A program made the position numbers and the translations under genes. From Bryum argenteum (Eukaryota; Streptophyta; Bryopsida; Bryales; Bryaceae), in the NCBI GenBank assembly GCA_037043015.1, contig CM073323.1, positions 7,874,001 to 7,938,000 of the forward strand: a stretch of DNA of 64,000 nt. The letters are read 5' to 3'. This document shows, one piece after another, positions 22,306 through 34,000 of this stretch. The notes under the pieces are model-generated. The model saw nothing but the letters and a program-made list of their open reading frames with translations. It was not told the DNA's origin and ran no database searches. Each line of letters opens with the position of its first letter. Position 1 is the first letter of the stretch.

Positions 22306-23526
22306 TCAGATTATCAATTGTCGGTTGCGCAACTCATGATCCAAAATGGTGTCCAGAAGTTGTCGCGCTATCGGTCGATCCTCAGGGTTCCCTTCCCAAC
22401 AATCAAGTATAAGTCCTCTCAGAGTCAAATCAAGGTTACTCGGTAATTTTGGTCGTCCTCCTTTAAGAACTATGCTGTAATCATTCTGAGGGTGCCCATC
22501 AAAAGGTATGCAACCAGTTACTACTTCATAGCACAACATCCCAAAACTATATATATCACTCTCTTTTGTAAACACCAATTCATGACTGGGCATTCTCCTT
22601 TCCACTTGTTCAAGGATCTCAGGTGCTCTCCAAAATCCTGTACCCATTGCACCCATTGCACACTCAAAATCCATGAGATCACACCCAATGCTATCTACCA
22701 GCACGTTTGATGCTTTAATGTCTCTGTGTATAACTCCATGCTCATGTAGTTTTTCCATATCACGCGCAACAGATTTTAACATGACTAAGACTATGAGATC
22801 TTCAAAAGGTGGCCTATGGCTATTTGACCGCACCATGTTCAACATGCCTTTGTCAATGAGCGCTCACAAATCACACTTCGCTCTCTCCATCACAAAAGCA
22901 AATTTGTTTTTGTGAATACCCCCCCTTATAAATGCTCCTCCATATAACATCTCGAAAGGATTCCAAGCATGAGAATCTATGTGAGTCACTTTACATAAAT
23001 ATTCAAGGGGCCATTGATGCTTGAGGTCTCTCAAAGGTATGTTCATCTTGAATACCTTCGCCACAAGCCTCTTCTTTTTGAAATCTCCATATTCCATTGA
23101 AGCTTCAAAGATCTCCGCTTGGCCACCCTCGCCTATTTTCTCTTTCACAATCAACCCCTCAAACTTTGAAAAGAACCCACCCCATCCTGCATCCTTCATC
23201 AATACCTCATCAAAGTACTCTCGATTCTCCTCTCCAACCCTCACCATCTCAACATCGTTCTTATCATTTACTTGAGTCCAATGTGCTTGTGTGCTCTCCA
23301 ACTCGGTTTTCTTGCCTTCAAACAAGTCTTGAATGTAAGGAGAATAAAACGCACATGATGATAACGGCAATGTTTTACGTGGGCAAGAGCAACTTTGATG
23401 ACGAGGACAAGTCCCATCCTTCTCACACCTCTTACAATGCCTGCAACCACTAAAACACAAACAAGAGAAGATGGATGCATTAATATACCAAGCCTCAACT
23501 TCAAACCAAACCATGACACATAGCAA
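22306..23526 (-). pseudogene. Protein kinase type I copy C, single nonsense codon
   Basis: Best-preserved kinase of the cluster, about 406 codons from Met 23526 to the stop at 22306, broken only by TGA at 22864-22866. Copy B has Arg at this place (CDLRAF), so a CGA to TGA transition explains it. Order: hydrophobic start MVWFEVEAWYI, Cys-rich segment (SCLCFSGCRHCKRC, SCSCP), linker, glycine loop IGEGGQAEIF, VAKVFK lysine, HRDIKASNVLV catalytic loop, MDFECAMG where DFG is expected, GFWRAPEIL, SDIYSFGMLCYEV, and the final Arg in DRPIARQLL. The catalytic Asp and DFx Asp are present. It could be a very young pseudogene, a truncated allele or a sequencing error. Related to plant TKL kinases; substrate and location are unknown. 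Confidence 0.8.
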
Positions 23527-23539
23527 AACAAAGATCTAC

Positions 23540-24440
23540 TTCATAGGTCCTTACATTGTCTTGAAGGGTAATAGCCAATGCGGCTCCGAGTCCTCGGTGG
23601 TCAACACTAACACTTGCCTCGTGCTACACAAGCAGTTGCCCATCGACGCAGCACTGCTCGACTTACACTTCAGTTCACAACTAGAATTACGATCAACACG
23701 ACCAATTTGATCACTGATCACACTCCCAAGCTATCTGACCCTATCCCAAAGATGATTCCGGCTCGTGCTCATTACTCATCCTCATCATCAACTGAATCTC
23801 AACGTTTGTGCCCGTGGACCGTTTTACGATTCCAGCCCATCGAAACTTCTGCAAGTTTGGATCATACATGATCAAGTCCCGCCATTCATGTCAGTCCATA
23901 TATTTCAAGCTCTCAGTACGAATCCTAAATGATCGATCCGATTGAAAACACCCTGCAGACAACACAAGAAGCCTCCAGAACTCTACATATCACGACCGAA
24001 GAATATTATTCTAGCACTCGACGAAAACGTGCTAGAGTTCATTCCAAAGCGCTTGTAGGCGGGATAACGGTTCACTAGGCACATACCTTGCTAGTAAAGA
24101 TGATATCAGACCAGAAAATGATCCCTTCACGAAACCCTCGGCAGCAATGAACCCGCTCCGACTCGCGCACATATCCCGCCCGGCCACGAAACCCTCGGCA
24201 GCAATGAACCCGCTCCGACTCGCGCACATATCCCGCCCGGCCTGATCGAGTGAGTTGAGTACCAACAGACGGATGTGCTTGCAGACGAGGAGATGCTCAT
24301 CGATGTTGCAAAGAAGTGAAGTGGAACTGTCTTGTGTGAGGCTCCCCAAAACACCATAGCCACCCTCGCCTAGTCAACGTTGCTGGCCATGGCCAAGTCC
24401 AGCATCTCCGCAGCATCTCCGCATGAACAGTGCGCTGACG
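23540..24440 (-). pseudogene. Leader exon block of kinase copy C with 57-bp tandem duplication
   Basis: Minus-strand block upstream of kinase C. The main open piece (24349-24032) reads SLTQDSSTSLLCNIDEHLLV then CKHIRLLVLNSLDQAGRD, MCASRSGFIAAEGFV, then KGSFSGLISSLLARYVPSEP. The segment AGRDMCASRSGFIAAEGFV is present twice because of a perfect 57-bp in-frame tandem duplication (about 24129-24242). A second small frame nearer the kinase (about 23640) reads MGNCLCSTRQ, also present in copy B (13424 region). Its Gly-2/Cys pattern would suit N-myristoylation/palmitoylation, but whether it is ever a start is unknown. No named domain recognised. Confidence 0.5.
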
Positions 24441-25353
24441 ACTCCTATAGTAGTAAGTGGCTCAGAAATTGTTGGATAAGCTCACTGGCAAGTGGCCAAC
24501 TTTATTAGTTTCAGTAGATGGGCCACGTATGTAAGTGATGGACCAAGTGGAATCAATAATTTTCAATTAAAATGAAAATATTTATAAATTTCAAAAGTCA
24601 AACCTGTAGGTGTCCCCAATACCACTGGACCTAAAATGTACATCTTGAATACATTAAGAAGCTTTATTGTACATACTCGCTTGAATTGGGCCCGGGACGG
24701 ATTGGGGGTGTTGTTTAGATTTTGAGCCACCTACCTTATAACTTCTAGGAACTTCAAGAAAGCATTGTGCTCATGAAAATCGATTTGGACATTGTAATTT
24801 GCTTTGAAGTTAGAGTGGAGTTTTAATTTAACTAGACAAATTAATTACTGAGAAAAGTATGCACAATTACGATTCCTTAATCCACAATTTACCGTTCTTT
24901 GCTTCAATCTCATTGTTAAGTCTGGCATGGATGTTTCAAGTGAGTATACAAGGTAATTTTTGTAATACTTGAGCTTATCCTCTGAATATTTGTCTTCTTT
25001 AGTTTGTTTTGTAGTCTTTTGATTAGGACTCTCGATGCTTACCGTTTCAAGGCCCACACACTCTTTCATGTCCATCAAACCCAAATTCTCATTCACGTCG
25101 TTTTACATTTTCAGATGTACTAAAGCCATCAATCTCTTCAAACGTACACCACGCTGATAGTGTTCGCTACAAGAAACTTGAACAAAGAAAATCACACGCA
25201 TTCAAATCCATGAGAAGCCACCTATGAATGAAACAGATATTGTGAGCATTCTGTGGAACTTGGACTCCATTGCAAATGACTTGCTCAAATCTCGACTCTG
25301 TTTTCAGTTGTTCAATGTACAAGAAATGGTCGCTCCCTAATACGAAGCGATGG
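24441..25353 (-). other. 3' flank of the SirB1-like gene
   Basis: Non-coding DNA downstream of the SirB1-like stop codon. From about 24895 it is the source-like version of sequence found again at 11.07-11.5 and 20.88-21.4 kb (for example CTTCAATCTCATTGTTAAGT). No gene was seen. Confidence 0.5.
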
Positions 25354-28300
25354 CTACCACGGATCGGGTGGCAGCTCAGACGAGTTAAATGGAGATGAAC
25401 CCGATGTTCCAAGCCAGGCTTGTTCTGCAAGAATCAAACGTAAGCGTTCTAGCAATCGCTCTAATGCATCGTCTTCCTTCATTCTCAGAGGACTCAATGC
25501 ATTCGGCACAACACCAGCATTCGCCTGCACAAGTCACGACCACATACTAATTCCATTCAGAGCCTTCCAAGCATTCGTAAGCAAGACTTCCCAAAGCCCC
25601 CCTTTCACACATAAAATCTCTGAGACCTCACTTGGTACAGACTTGATTTGAGATTGGGTTGTTATGTTATTATCACCAACTTACAGATACTACTCACTAA
25701 GTTTCAATGGATCAGCAAACAACAGTTAAGCATAAACTCTTGAGTAACACGTACGAAAAGGGAGAGCGCAGTTACCAGGGACGTCGAGTATGCATTGAGA
25801 TACTCAAACGCTCGTCCATATAGCCCAGCGTGAAAGAGAAGCATGCCGTAATCTCTCAGCTCTTGATCGTCGATTCCCAGCAACACGAGCCTCTCCGAAG
25901 CTGCAAGCATCGGTGATATCATGTAATCAGCATCGATCGCCACTTTTATGTTAAAATCATTCGTACGAGTAGCTTCAAGCATTAAAAACATCATGTTGCT
26001 TGATTTGATTTGTACCAGCCAGAGCTCGTCGAAGATCTCCGAAGTTGGTCGATGTCCAAATGCCACGCTGCAATCTCAGTTGAGCTGATCTTGCTCTAGC
26101 GAGCTCTGCTCCACTATTCCCAACACAACACAATCTGAGTGCTGCAATGTGGAATCCAACCTTGCAACGAACGAATGTAATTGAAAGTGATGAATGTATA
26201 GAAGCTTACCCACTACTATGGGGAGCGTGGAACAGACTGTCGAAGGCACTGGAGGAAGCAGTCATACCAATACCACGGCTGGCAGCAGTGGCGGCTTGCA
26301 GGAATCCGCTGCCTTCTCCAATGGTTCCATTCTCTCGCCATGGCCAATACAACTGCTTCAGAGATCTCAACACCTGCACACTCCCAATCACACTCCCAAA
26401 TGATGCTGATATGGTAGACAACAATGAAACTATATGCATCTCCATGAACCACTCACTTGCCTGCTTGCTCTCAACTTCATGGAAATGGATGTTCCTCATG
26501 TGCACATAGAATACAGTGGCTGGTTTTGAGCAAAAGCAGCACAGCATGAGAGGATTGCAATACCTCCACTAGAAGGAGCTCGGGTGTGAAGAGCACCAAG
26601 TGTTCGTCGCTACTGTAGCTACCTGCGGTTTACGGTTCAGGAGTCAACATGGCGCCATATGGAAAGTGAGTGAACATCATTCAACATCAGCGGATCATCA
26701 CTAGGATCACTACTCACGAAGGGATATGAAATCTCATCACCATCCTGGGTGGCGACTCGTGGTCGTGGCAGATCATTGAGATTGTCTGGAAGCTCCATGT
26801 CCACAGAGAAATCTATCACACCCATGTGCTGCAATCGCTTCACCAATTCGCTGTAGATCAGCGCCAGCATCACCGGGGTACCCAACCGAGTGGTCAACAC
26901 CTGCTCAGACCGCAACATCAGCCTCCAAAAGAACATCAAACAATCAAGGCAATGTTCAACCTTACTGTGCATTCGATGGCAAGGAAATCGAGCTTACAGT
27001 GTTCAAGTAGAAGACGCGGGCGTCGACGGTGTTGAGCAAAGACTTGGTTCTCCTAAAACCCTGAGCAACTTCAGTGCAAATTCGTCAGGAATCCCAAGCT
27101 TCTAGATGAGAGGATGGCGAAGGGGAATGGGATGGTGGCATACCTGGTACCCGAACAAGTAAAGGTCCAGAGCCTCGAGAACATTGGTGGGGCTGTCACA
27201 ATGTGGGGGGAGGTAGTGGCCAGCGAATTCGAGTGCCATGGCTTCCAGACGTTTGAGGTAGGCGTCCACGGGCAAAGGCACAGGCGAATGCGACACCAGA
27301 GCGTCGTCCTCGGCTGCAATTTCTAACGCAGCTCGTGCCAAGTCCACTTCGGACACCGCTCGAAGCTTCGCCACCTCCTCCGCGTAGTTTCTGCGTGCTG
27401 CCTGCACTCCCCCTTTTAATCAGCCATTCGATCACAGAAACTCTATAATCTTGCCACCGACAGCACGAAACAGTCAAGAACAGAGAGGACTATTGAGTAA
27501 CGCCATCTTATAGTGAGAATTTGATCCTACTGTAGACAATGAGGCTATGATCTATAACACCTCTTTCGATCTACCCTCATTGCCATTTCCTCCCCCACAT
27601 ACTCTTCGATCTTGCTGCCGACATTACTTTCAAAAGCACGATATAGTCAAGAACAGAGAGAGACGAGTGATGTTATCTTGAAGAGAATCCCATTTCGATT
27701 GATCCTAATGCAAAAGTGAGTGATTCATGATCTATAACACCTCTTTCGATCTTTCCTCATTTGCCTATTGCTTCTCCGATCTTGCTACCGACATAAAAAC
27801 AAAGACACAGATGCCATCTTGCAGTGAACCCTAGTCACCATTTCGAGTGATCCTCTTGTAAAAAATGAGGCCATAATTCATAGCACCATAATTGATTGGG
27901 GACACACCACTTTTAATAAGTTCTAGGGTAACAAGTGAGTGATTCATTCGAGAGCATAATCCACAACTCCTGAAACACACCATTCTTTAAGTAAAAAGAG
28001 ACTGATTCATACCAGGTCATGATCCATAACACCAGAATCGAATGAGAGAAGTGCATGTGTTGGTAAATTGGGAGAAAAAGGAGCGAACATGGAGCTGAAT
28101 TCGATCAATGAGGAGGGAGGTAACCATGTTTACTTACTTGGGCATGCGAAATTTCGATACCAGCCTGGTCCATGAGATAGTGCAGCCACGAGGTACTACC
28201 ATCACAACTTTCTCCGGCGTCGTCGTCATCAAAAGCACGTTCTCCAGCGGCGTCTCCTTTGAGCAGCTTACACAACTTCCTGGAGCTTTCAAAGCTCGAT

Positions 28301-28458
28301 GGATGGGCGATGCGAAGGCCCTTCCATCTACCACCAGCTAAACTAGGTTGAAAAGTGGTGGGAAAAAAAGAGCGAGGTGGTGTCGACAGGAGCTGCCTGG
28401 AGAGAGTAGTAGCCGGAGATCGCGAGCAACCACAAGTATGAGAGTAAACGAACGCCAT
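25354..28458 (-). CDS. SirB1/transglutaminase-like protein with C-terminal helical repeat, 7 exons, about 483 aa
   Basis: Plant member of the SirB1_N (transglutaminase-like) family; biochemical role not established. Exons read on minus: 28138-28458, 27144-27401, 26998-27060, 26718-26900, 26210-26373, 25776-26067, 25354-25524; all junctions are GT-AG and the sum is in frame. The N-terminus (MAFVYSHTCGCSRSPATTLS...) is Ser/Arg/Pro-rich and acid-free like a plastid transit peptide. Next come AEEVAKLRAVSEVDLARAAL, a SirB1-type core (LYLFGYQ / GFRR, YLNT / VLTTRLGTPVMLALIYSELV), a variable loop, and a TPR-like region ERLVLLGIDDQELRDYGMLL with LYGRAFEYLNAY. It ends ALERLLERLRLILAEQ ... PPDPW. Uncertain points are the exon 4 donor and whether part of exon 6 (about 25945-26015) is an in-frame intron. 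Fragments of exons 4 and 7 were copied into the kinase duplications to the left. Confidence 0.8.
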
Positions 28459-28503
28459 CTTGAACCCTAGCTCTCATACATGGCCGGTCCTGAATCCCAA
28501 ATT

Positions 28504-28551
28504 CTACAAAATCCAACGCACCCTCCTCAGAAAGCCACGTGAAGTTGCCAT
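28504..28551 (-). promoter_or_regulatory. Short upstream open reading frame (15 codons)
   Basis: ATG at 28551 opens MATSRGFLRRVRWIL and stops at 28504, 45 bp before the SirB1-like start at 28458. If transcription begins upstream, it is a uORF that could reduce translation. The transcription start is not visible in the sequence, so this is inference. Confidence 0.3.
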
Positions 28552-28899
28552 AACCGCTGCAAGCAAGTGAAGCGAATTTGGAGGTGGAGACCAGGAATTG
28601 GTTGTGGAGCTGGGGATTGAGTGCGAGCTTGCGAAGAGGGATGGGAGGGAGTGAAAGGTCAAGAGAGTGTACCCTTTAGAATCTGGATTCGATTGCGGCA
28701 GCAGCTTGAAAGGAGAGTGAGGGTGAAATTGCAGTATGTGAGAGTAATTGCAGTATGTGAGGGTGTGCGGGAAGGGAGATTGGAATCGTGCGAGCGGGCG
28801 TGGACGGAATCGAGGATCTGCGGAGTGACTGCCACCAGCCGATTCACGCGAGCCGGACATGGCAACTCATCGCATGCTAGGGTGGTGGGTAGGTGCCAC

Positions 28900-30480
28900 C
28901 CCCTCCAAGGCAGGCCATCAGCCATTCAGCCATACTGTAGAGGATTCCACTTTAAATCTTGCCACCATTGGTATTGTAATTCGAGTTTTATAAATATGTC
29001 TTAGGGCATTCTCAAACACTGAACACCTATAGTCTCCCTGGTGCTTCTCATTGGTGGTCTTTGACTATTTAATTGTCTGTTGAGAATGCTCGTCACAATG
29101 TCATTCCTTAAATGGGTGGGATTGGCTACATATGGAGGAAAGGTCATATTTTTTCTCTCAATAGATTGGCTATATGACCCGTCACATGTGGTGACCGGCC
29201 AATAAGAGGCCCTCGATCCACTAAACGTAGCATCTTCGTAAGCTTTCGGGTATCCACTCAACTTTTAGTAAAATGTGTTGTTTTCTTCAATTGATTTGAC
29301 TCATGGGAGATTTCACCAAGCCTTCTAGAAAAACTTCAAAACTGTTTACTCCCGAAAAGGTCCCCAGGGTTCGAAATAAAACTTAGAATTGTTATATAAT
29401 GTGCATTTCCTAATTCTTATGAAACTTTATTCAAAAATAGTATGAAGTCCTTGATGGTATATATATAGAATTAAACTCCTTAACCCCTAAACATCCGAGC
29501 GTTTTTTAGTTAAAAAACACATCTTCAAAAAGAGTGTTATCAATGATAATGATGTAAGTTTTACGAATCTCAATTGTGAAATCTTAGAGTAGACTTATTG
29601 TAGGTCATGTGGATCAAAAATTGAGTCATGAAGCCTTATAGATTGCGAGATCATAATGTATTAATACCAAAAATCAACTGCAAAATCTCATCAATTTCAC
29701 TATAGAATGGAGATTCTACCAACAACCCAATCACATCAAAAACATTGCCAACTAGAGAGTTATTTACCTTCATCTCAATAATGCCCATTGCACCACAAAT
29801 AGCCATCCAATTGATTTTTTGGCCCAAATAAGTTTTTAGTCTTGTAATGGTGAAAATGCTTGACAATTGAACTAACTTCGAGCAATCAACCCATTCTCTT
29901 ACTGTAAAACTTCTACGTCACTATCCCACATAACACACAACACCACTGAAATTGTAAATAGGAAAAGGAGATACTCAATAGGACACATAAGGCGGAAACA
30001 AATCTCTTTTGAAGATAGTAGACATCAAATCATTACAGAGCAGACCTGGAGGAACCTGCACAGTCGTACTCAATCTGTGTCAAATCTTAAAATCACCAAG
30101 TGCGAATAGTAACGTATGCATCTCCGAGTGTGTGAGAGGCACCTCGCACATAGCACCACCTTCGCAATTCGGAACACCAACATAAACCGGGTACTTTTGT
30201 CCAGACTTTTTCTCCCATGCGAATCAGAAATATACTTGCACTATACTAGGCAAGAAATGCACTCACACGAACACCGCAAGTGAAAACAACGTTACTGTTA
30301 CAGGAGAGTCCCTTCTGTACAAACAAGCTGCACAGAGAAGTTTCGAGCCAGAGATCATAGAACGCAGAAATGTGATATATATGGAATTGGGACCGAAATG
30401 TACAATCTACACTAAGTCTCCTCATCAACAATCAGGAAAGATACAAAGCTTGCAATGGCATGCACCAGTCAGCCTTCGCC
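28900..30480. repeat. Spacer with dispersed repeat copy (about 29470-29870)
   Basis: TTAACCCCTAAACATCCGAG (about 29480), ATTGAGTCATGAAGCCTTAT (29621), GCGAGATCATAATG and CATCTCAATAATGCCCATTG (29770) are the same ordered landmarks as at 16.5-17.0 kb. The rest of the interval shows no gene; 30.0-30.6 kb is probably the 3' UTR of the next gene. Confidence 0.5.
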
Positions 30481-30620
30481 TGACATCAACACATGTTACA
30501 TCCTAGGCGGACCACAATCCACTTGGTGACTGGAAACGAAGGGGAGAAACTACAACTTCTAATTATGTCCTCAGGAATGGCAAGGAAAGATAAACCTGAA
30601 ACAGGAAGGGAAAAGCAGCG

Positions 30621-31092
30621 CTACGTTTGCTTCCTCTCCCACTTCCCTTCTCGTCGGCCATCTCGCTCTCGCCGTTCCACAATCTGCCTCGGCCGAGCTG
30701 ATCTTGGTCCTCCTTGCCTGTGACTAGCGCCGCCAGTGCTTCCGCCCCCTCCTTCACCACCAGCCCCTGGATCGTCCCCGCCGTCACCATTCAAGCCATC
30801 ACCTGCGGGCTCCTCACGTTCATTGCTCCGGTCGCGGTCGCGGTCGCGGTCCCTGTCTCGTTCCCTCTCGCGGTCCCGGTCTCGGTCCCGGGCATTCTCT
30901 CGACCATAATTTCGAGAAGATGCAGGTGTGGATGATGCCGGTGCTGCTGCTGCTGCTGCCGCCGTTGGAGTTGCCGGTGGTGTTGTAGCACTTTCACGTG
31001 CACCTGAATCACTGTTTGTCCGCACTGGAGCCTCTTGACCTGATCCTCGCTGCCCCTCCCTTTCTCGTTCTCGGTATCTCTCTCGCGGGCGA
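30621..31092 (-). other. RD/RE-rich, poly-Ala and Gly-rich C-terminal exon
   Basis: The last exon of the large gene encodes RPRERYREREREG, Thr/Pro/Ala tracts, a run of alternating Arg-Asp/Arg-Glu dipeptides (about 30815-30890) and a Gly-rich stretch. At DNA level it contains a GGTCGCGGTCGCGGT type microsatellite that could vary in length. Such low-complexity charged tails often mediate RNA-related assembly (family knowledge); here that is inference. Confidence 0.7.
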
Positions 31093-34000
31093 CTGCAAGG
31101 CATTAATAGCACCATCAGTAGTGCCACCCTCCTTGCTACTTACTTTTTCAATGCCAGTACAAGGCTCCATTTTAGCGCAACCCCTACTGGTCAAACAGGG
31201 AACGACAGAAAGTTGAAAGATAGTTCACCCAAAAGAGCTAGATGGGCAAGACTAAAAAGTTCTGAGGGCAAATACGCCATAATTACAGACCTGTTCTGTG
31301 ACTTAAGGTGTCCAAATTATGCAAGATGTAACTAGTGCATGAACTAACACACAATGCGAAAGATGAAGTCTTTGAGGTGTACCTGCTTGGTGTGGTATTG
31401 CTTGCGAACTCCCTGCGGGTTGATGTTCGCACAACACCTGTCTCTCTTTGCTCCAATTCTCGTTGATACTCCCTCTGAAATGCATTCATTAAGACATCAA
31501 CTACTCATTTCATCCAGAACTGCAAGTGAAAATATATCTCGCATTGATTGAAGTAGTTTGAAACTGGTATAGTTTGCACCCTAGGCAATTTTCAAAATCT
31601 CTGACTCTCGTACCTGAGAGCGCCGTTCAGTGTCGAGATCTAAGCTGAGCTTCGACTCCCGAGTTTTGGCACGCTCTTTCTCCAAAAGACGCTGCCTTTC
31701 GATATCTCTCTCTGCTTCCGCTGCTCTTTCCCTTTAAATCAATCCGATTGAGAATTTAGATTGTATCAGAATGCAGATGACCAACCTTGACAGGACAAGG
31801 TATCATGTGAATCCTTGACTAACTCTGTGCGAGGGTGATTCTGTGTGCATACAAATGTCAACTACACTCATCTCCAAACTTCAGAACATGTAAGAAGGAT
31901 AGGCCTATTGACGTTTGTAACCATGTCAATCAAGAGACCGTTTTGAATCTAAAAGTCCACACGAGACTCAAAGATCAACATCGAGAGTACAATATAAGAT
32001 GGTAGAGAAACTTACTTCTCAAGCTCTTGAAGAAGTGTCATCTCTCTTAGAGTTGCTTCCTCTAAAGCCAGTTGCCGATTCCTACGAGCAATGCGTTGTT
32101 TCTCTCGCCGAGCAGCCACTTCAGCTCTTGCAGCTGCATGTTCTCTGCAACATCCGTGTCCAATGAAATTAATCAAAGGGGTCAATAGTGCTCCTAGTTA
32201 GATCATTCTCCATGTGAACTGTAGTTCTACATAATCATGTAAAGGTGCCCGAGGAAGCATATTTCATAAGAAATCAACGAACTTTCACATACTCTGCGAT
32301 AATTTGAGCTCGAAGCAGCTTCAAACGATCCTTTCCGCTCTCGGCAGAGGAATCTGTAAGGAAAAGACGGAAAATTAAGGAAAATAGAGCTATTTACAGC
32401 CTGAAAAGAACAGTTGGCCATATATGACATGTGCATGTGCATCCGCGTTATATTATGTTCTTGTGATCACTCAGTTGTTTGTGGTTAATTTACATGCACA
32501 TAAATTCCTTCAGGAAAGTCCTTTGATTTACAGCCAAGAATTAGATGAGGAAGAACTGCTTGAGGACCGTACCTTTCATATAGTTTGTCAAACCGGAGGG
32601 ATATACAGGTACTGCACCATCTCCGCTCCTAGCTACTCGTTCCTCTCTTGCCAACTCAAGTTCGATTTCTGCCTCCTCCACTTCCTACAGACCAATTGCG
32701 CATACAATTACTTTATCGTTGACGAATCGAACTGACTCCAGACACAATAGAAACACAATAGAAACTGATTCTCGTTGAATTCAACAATTTTGCAGAGGCT
32801 CAGATACGAACCAAGGCTCTTTGAATAGCTGCAGATGTAGCGAGCTCCGCTTTCGAGCGCTGCACACTCAACCTAGCTAGTACCTATAGAGAGAGGGAAA
32901 AAAAAGAAAAAAAGCAATACAGTTAAGATATCAAGATTTGCAAGGAAATGATGACAAATGCTGCGCATAAAACAAAATCAGTCTAGCGCATGCAACAAAA
33001 TCTAGCGTTCAAAGCTGCAAAAGTAAGCTATTCTAAGATGTTACTATCATGGACAAGTACTCAAATTACATATACAGCAAATAACATGTACTCACTTCCA
33101 AAACAGCCTCGCGAACTGGGTGAGATGATGACTGTAAACTAGCACTCTCCTGCGCGCTTCTTAACACTTCAAGCGCGTGCTGCACAAATAATTTCGAGCT
33201 AGAAACATGAGAAGAATGATCCTCATCAAGCCAAAATGTGGCTTGATGGTCAAGAACTGTTGAGAGATGCATAACGAGTGATAAATTGATCGACACAGAC
33301 TTCGCCTGACTTATTTATATCTTCTGAGAAGCTCGTTCAACTCAAGATAGCATGCCAACTGACCTCTTTAGCGTTCTCCTCCTCGTTCCGCAATCGAATC
33401 AGAGCTAGGCAAAGCTCCCTCTCCCCTTCCACGAATTTCCCCACTGCAGCATCACTGCGTAAGTAAGTGGAAGTACATAGTTCCCCTCAGTTAGTCAGGG
33501 TCATGGGTTCACGTACAGGCGGTAACAAGCTAAGTTGCAAAATTTCTCTTACCAGGTTTGGACTGCGCCAAGGACTCTATACTGTTCCACACTCGTGATG
33601 GTATGATAGTATACTGAGGAGGATTGGAGTAGAGGCAAGCATGTGCCAGTAACGACAGACCGGACCGGGTGAGCGGTCCTGACTTGAAGATCATGTCGAA
33701 GGAGATGAGCAGAGATTGTAGCTGCGTAGACTCCACAAAAGGTACCATCCTTATCAGAACATCTGAAGCTTGCTTCCTCAAGCGGGCCGAGGCATCAGAT
33801 GTCGCAGTTGTAAGAATGCGAATCCACATTGCTGATACAAAATTCTCTAAAGGTGACCTTTGATCATCCACAGCACCTGACTTGGAACTCAAAGTCCCTT
33901 CTCCATCCTCGACCAACGTCTCAACCAGCCTTAAAACGCCGGCACGTTGTTCCGGCTCAGGATGATCGAGCATAGTATTCAGTAGCTTTATCAATGCATC

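Larger units (their letters stand above)
18690..24440 (-). repeat. Segmental duplicate 2 (partner of 8.0-14.1 kb)
   Basis: Collinear with 8040-14100, with the same order of kinase copies, leader exons and SirB1-like fragments on the minus strand. It ends about 0.9 kb from the stop codon of the intact SirB1-like gene, which is the probable source of the SirB1-like fragments in both duplicates. Confidence 0.8.
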
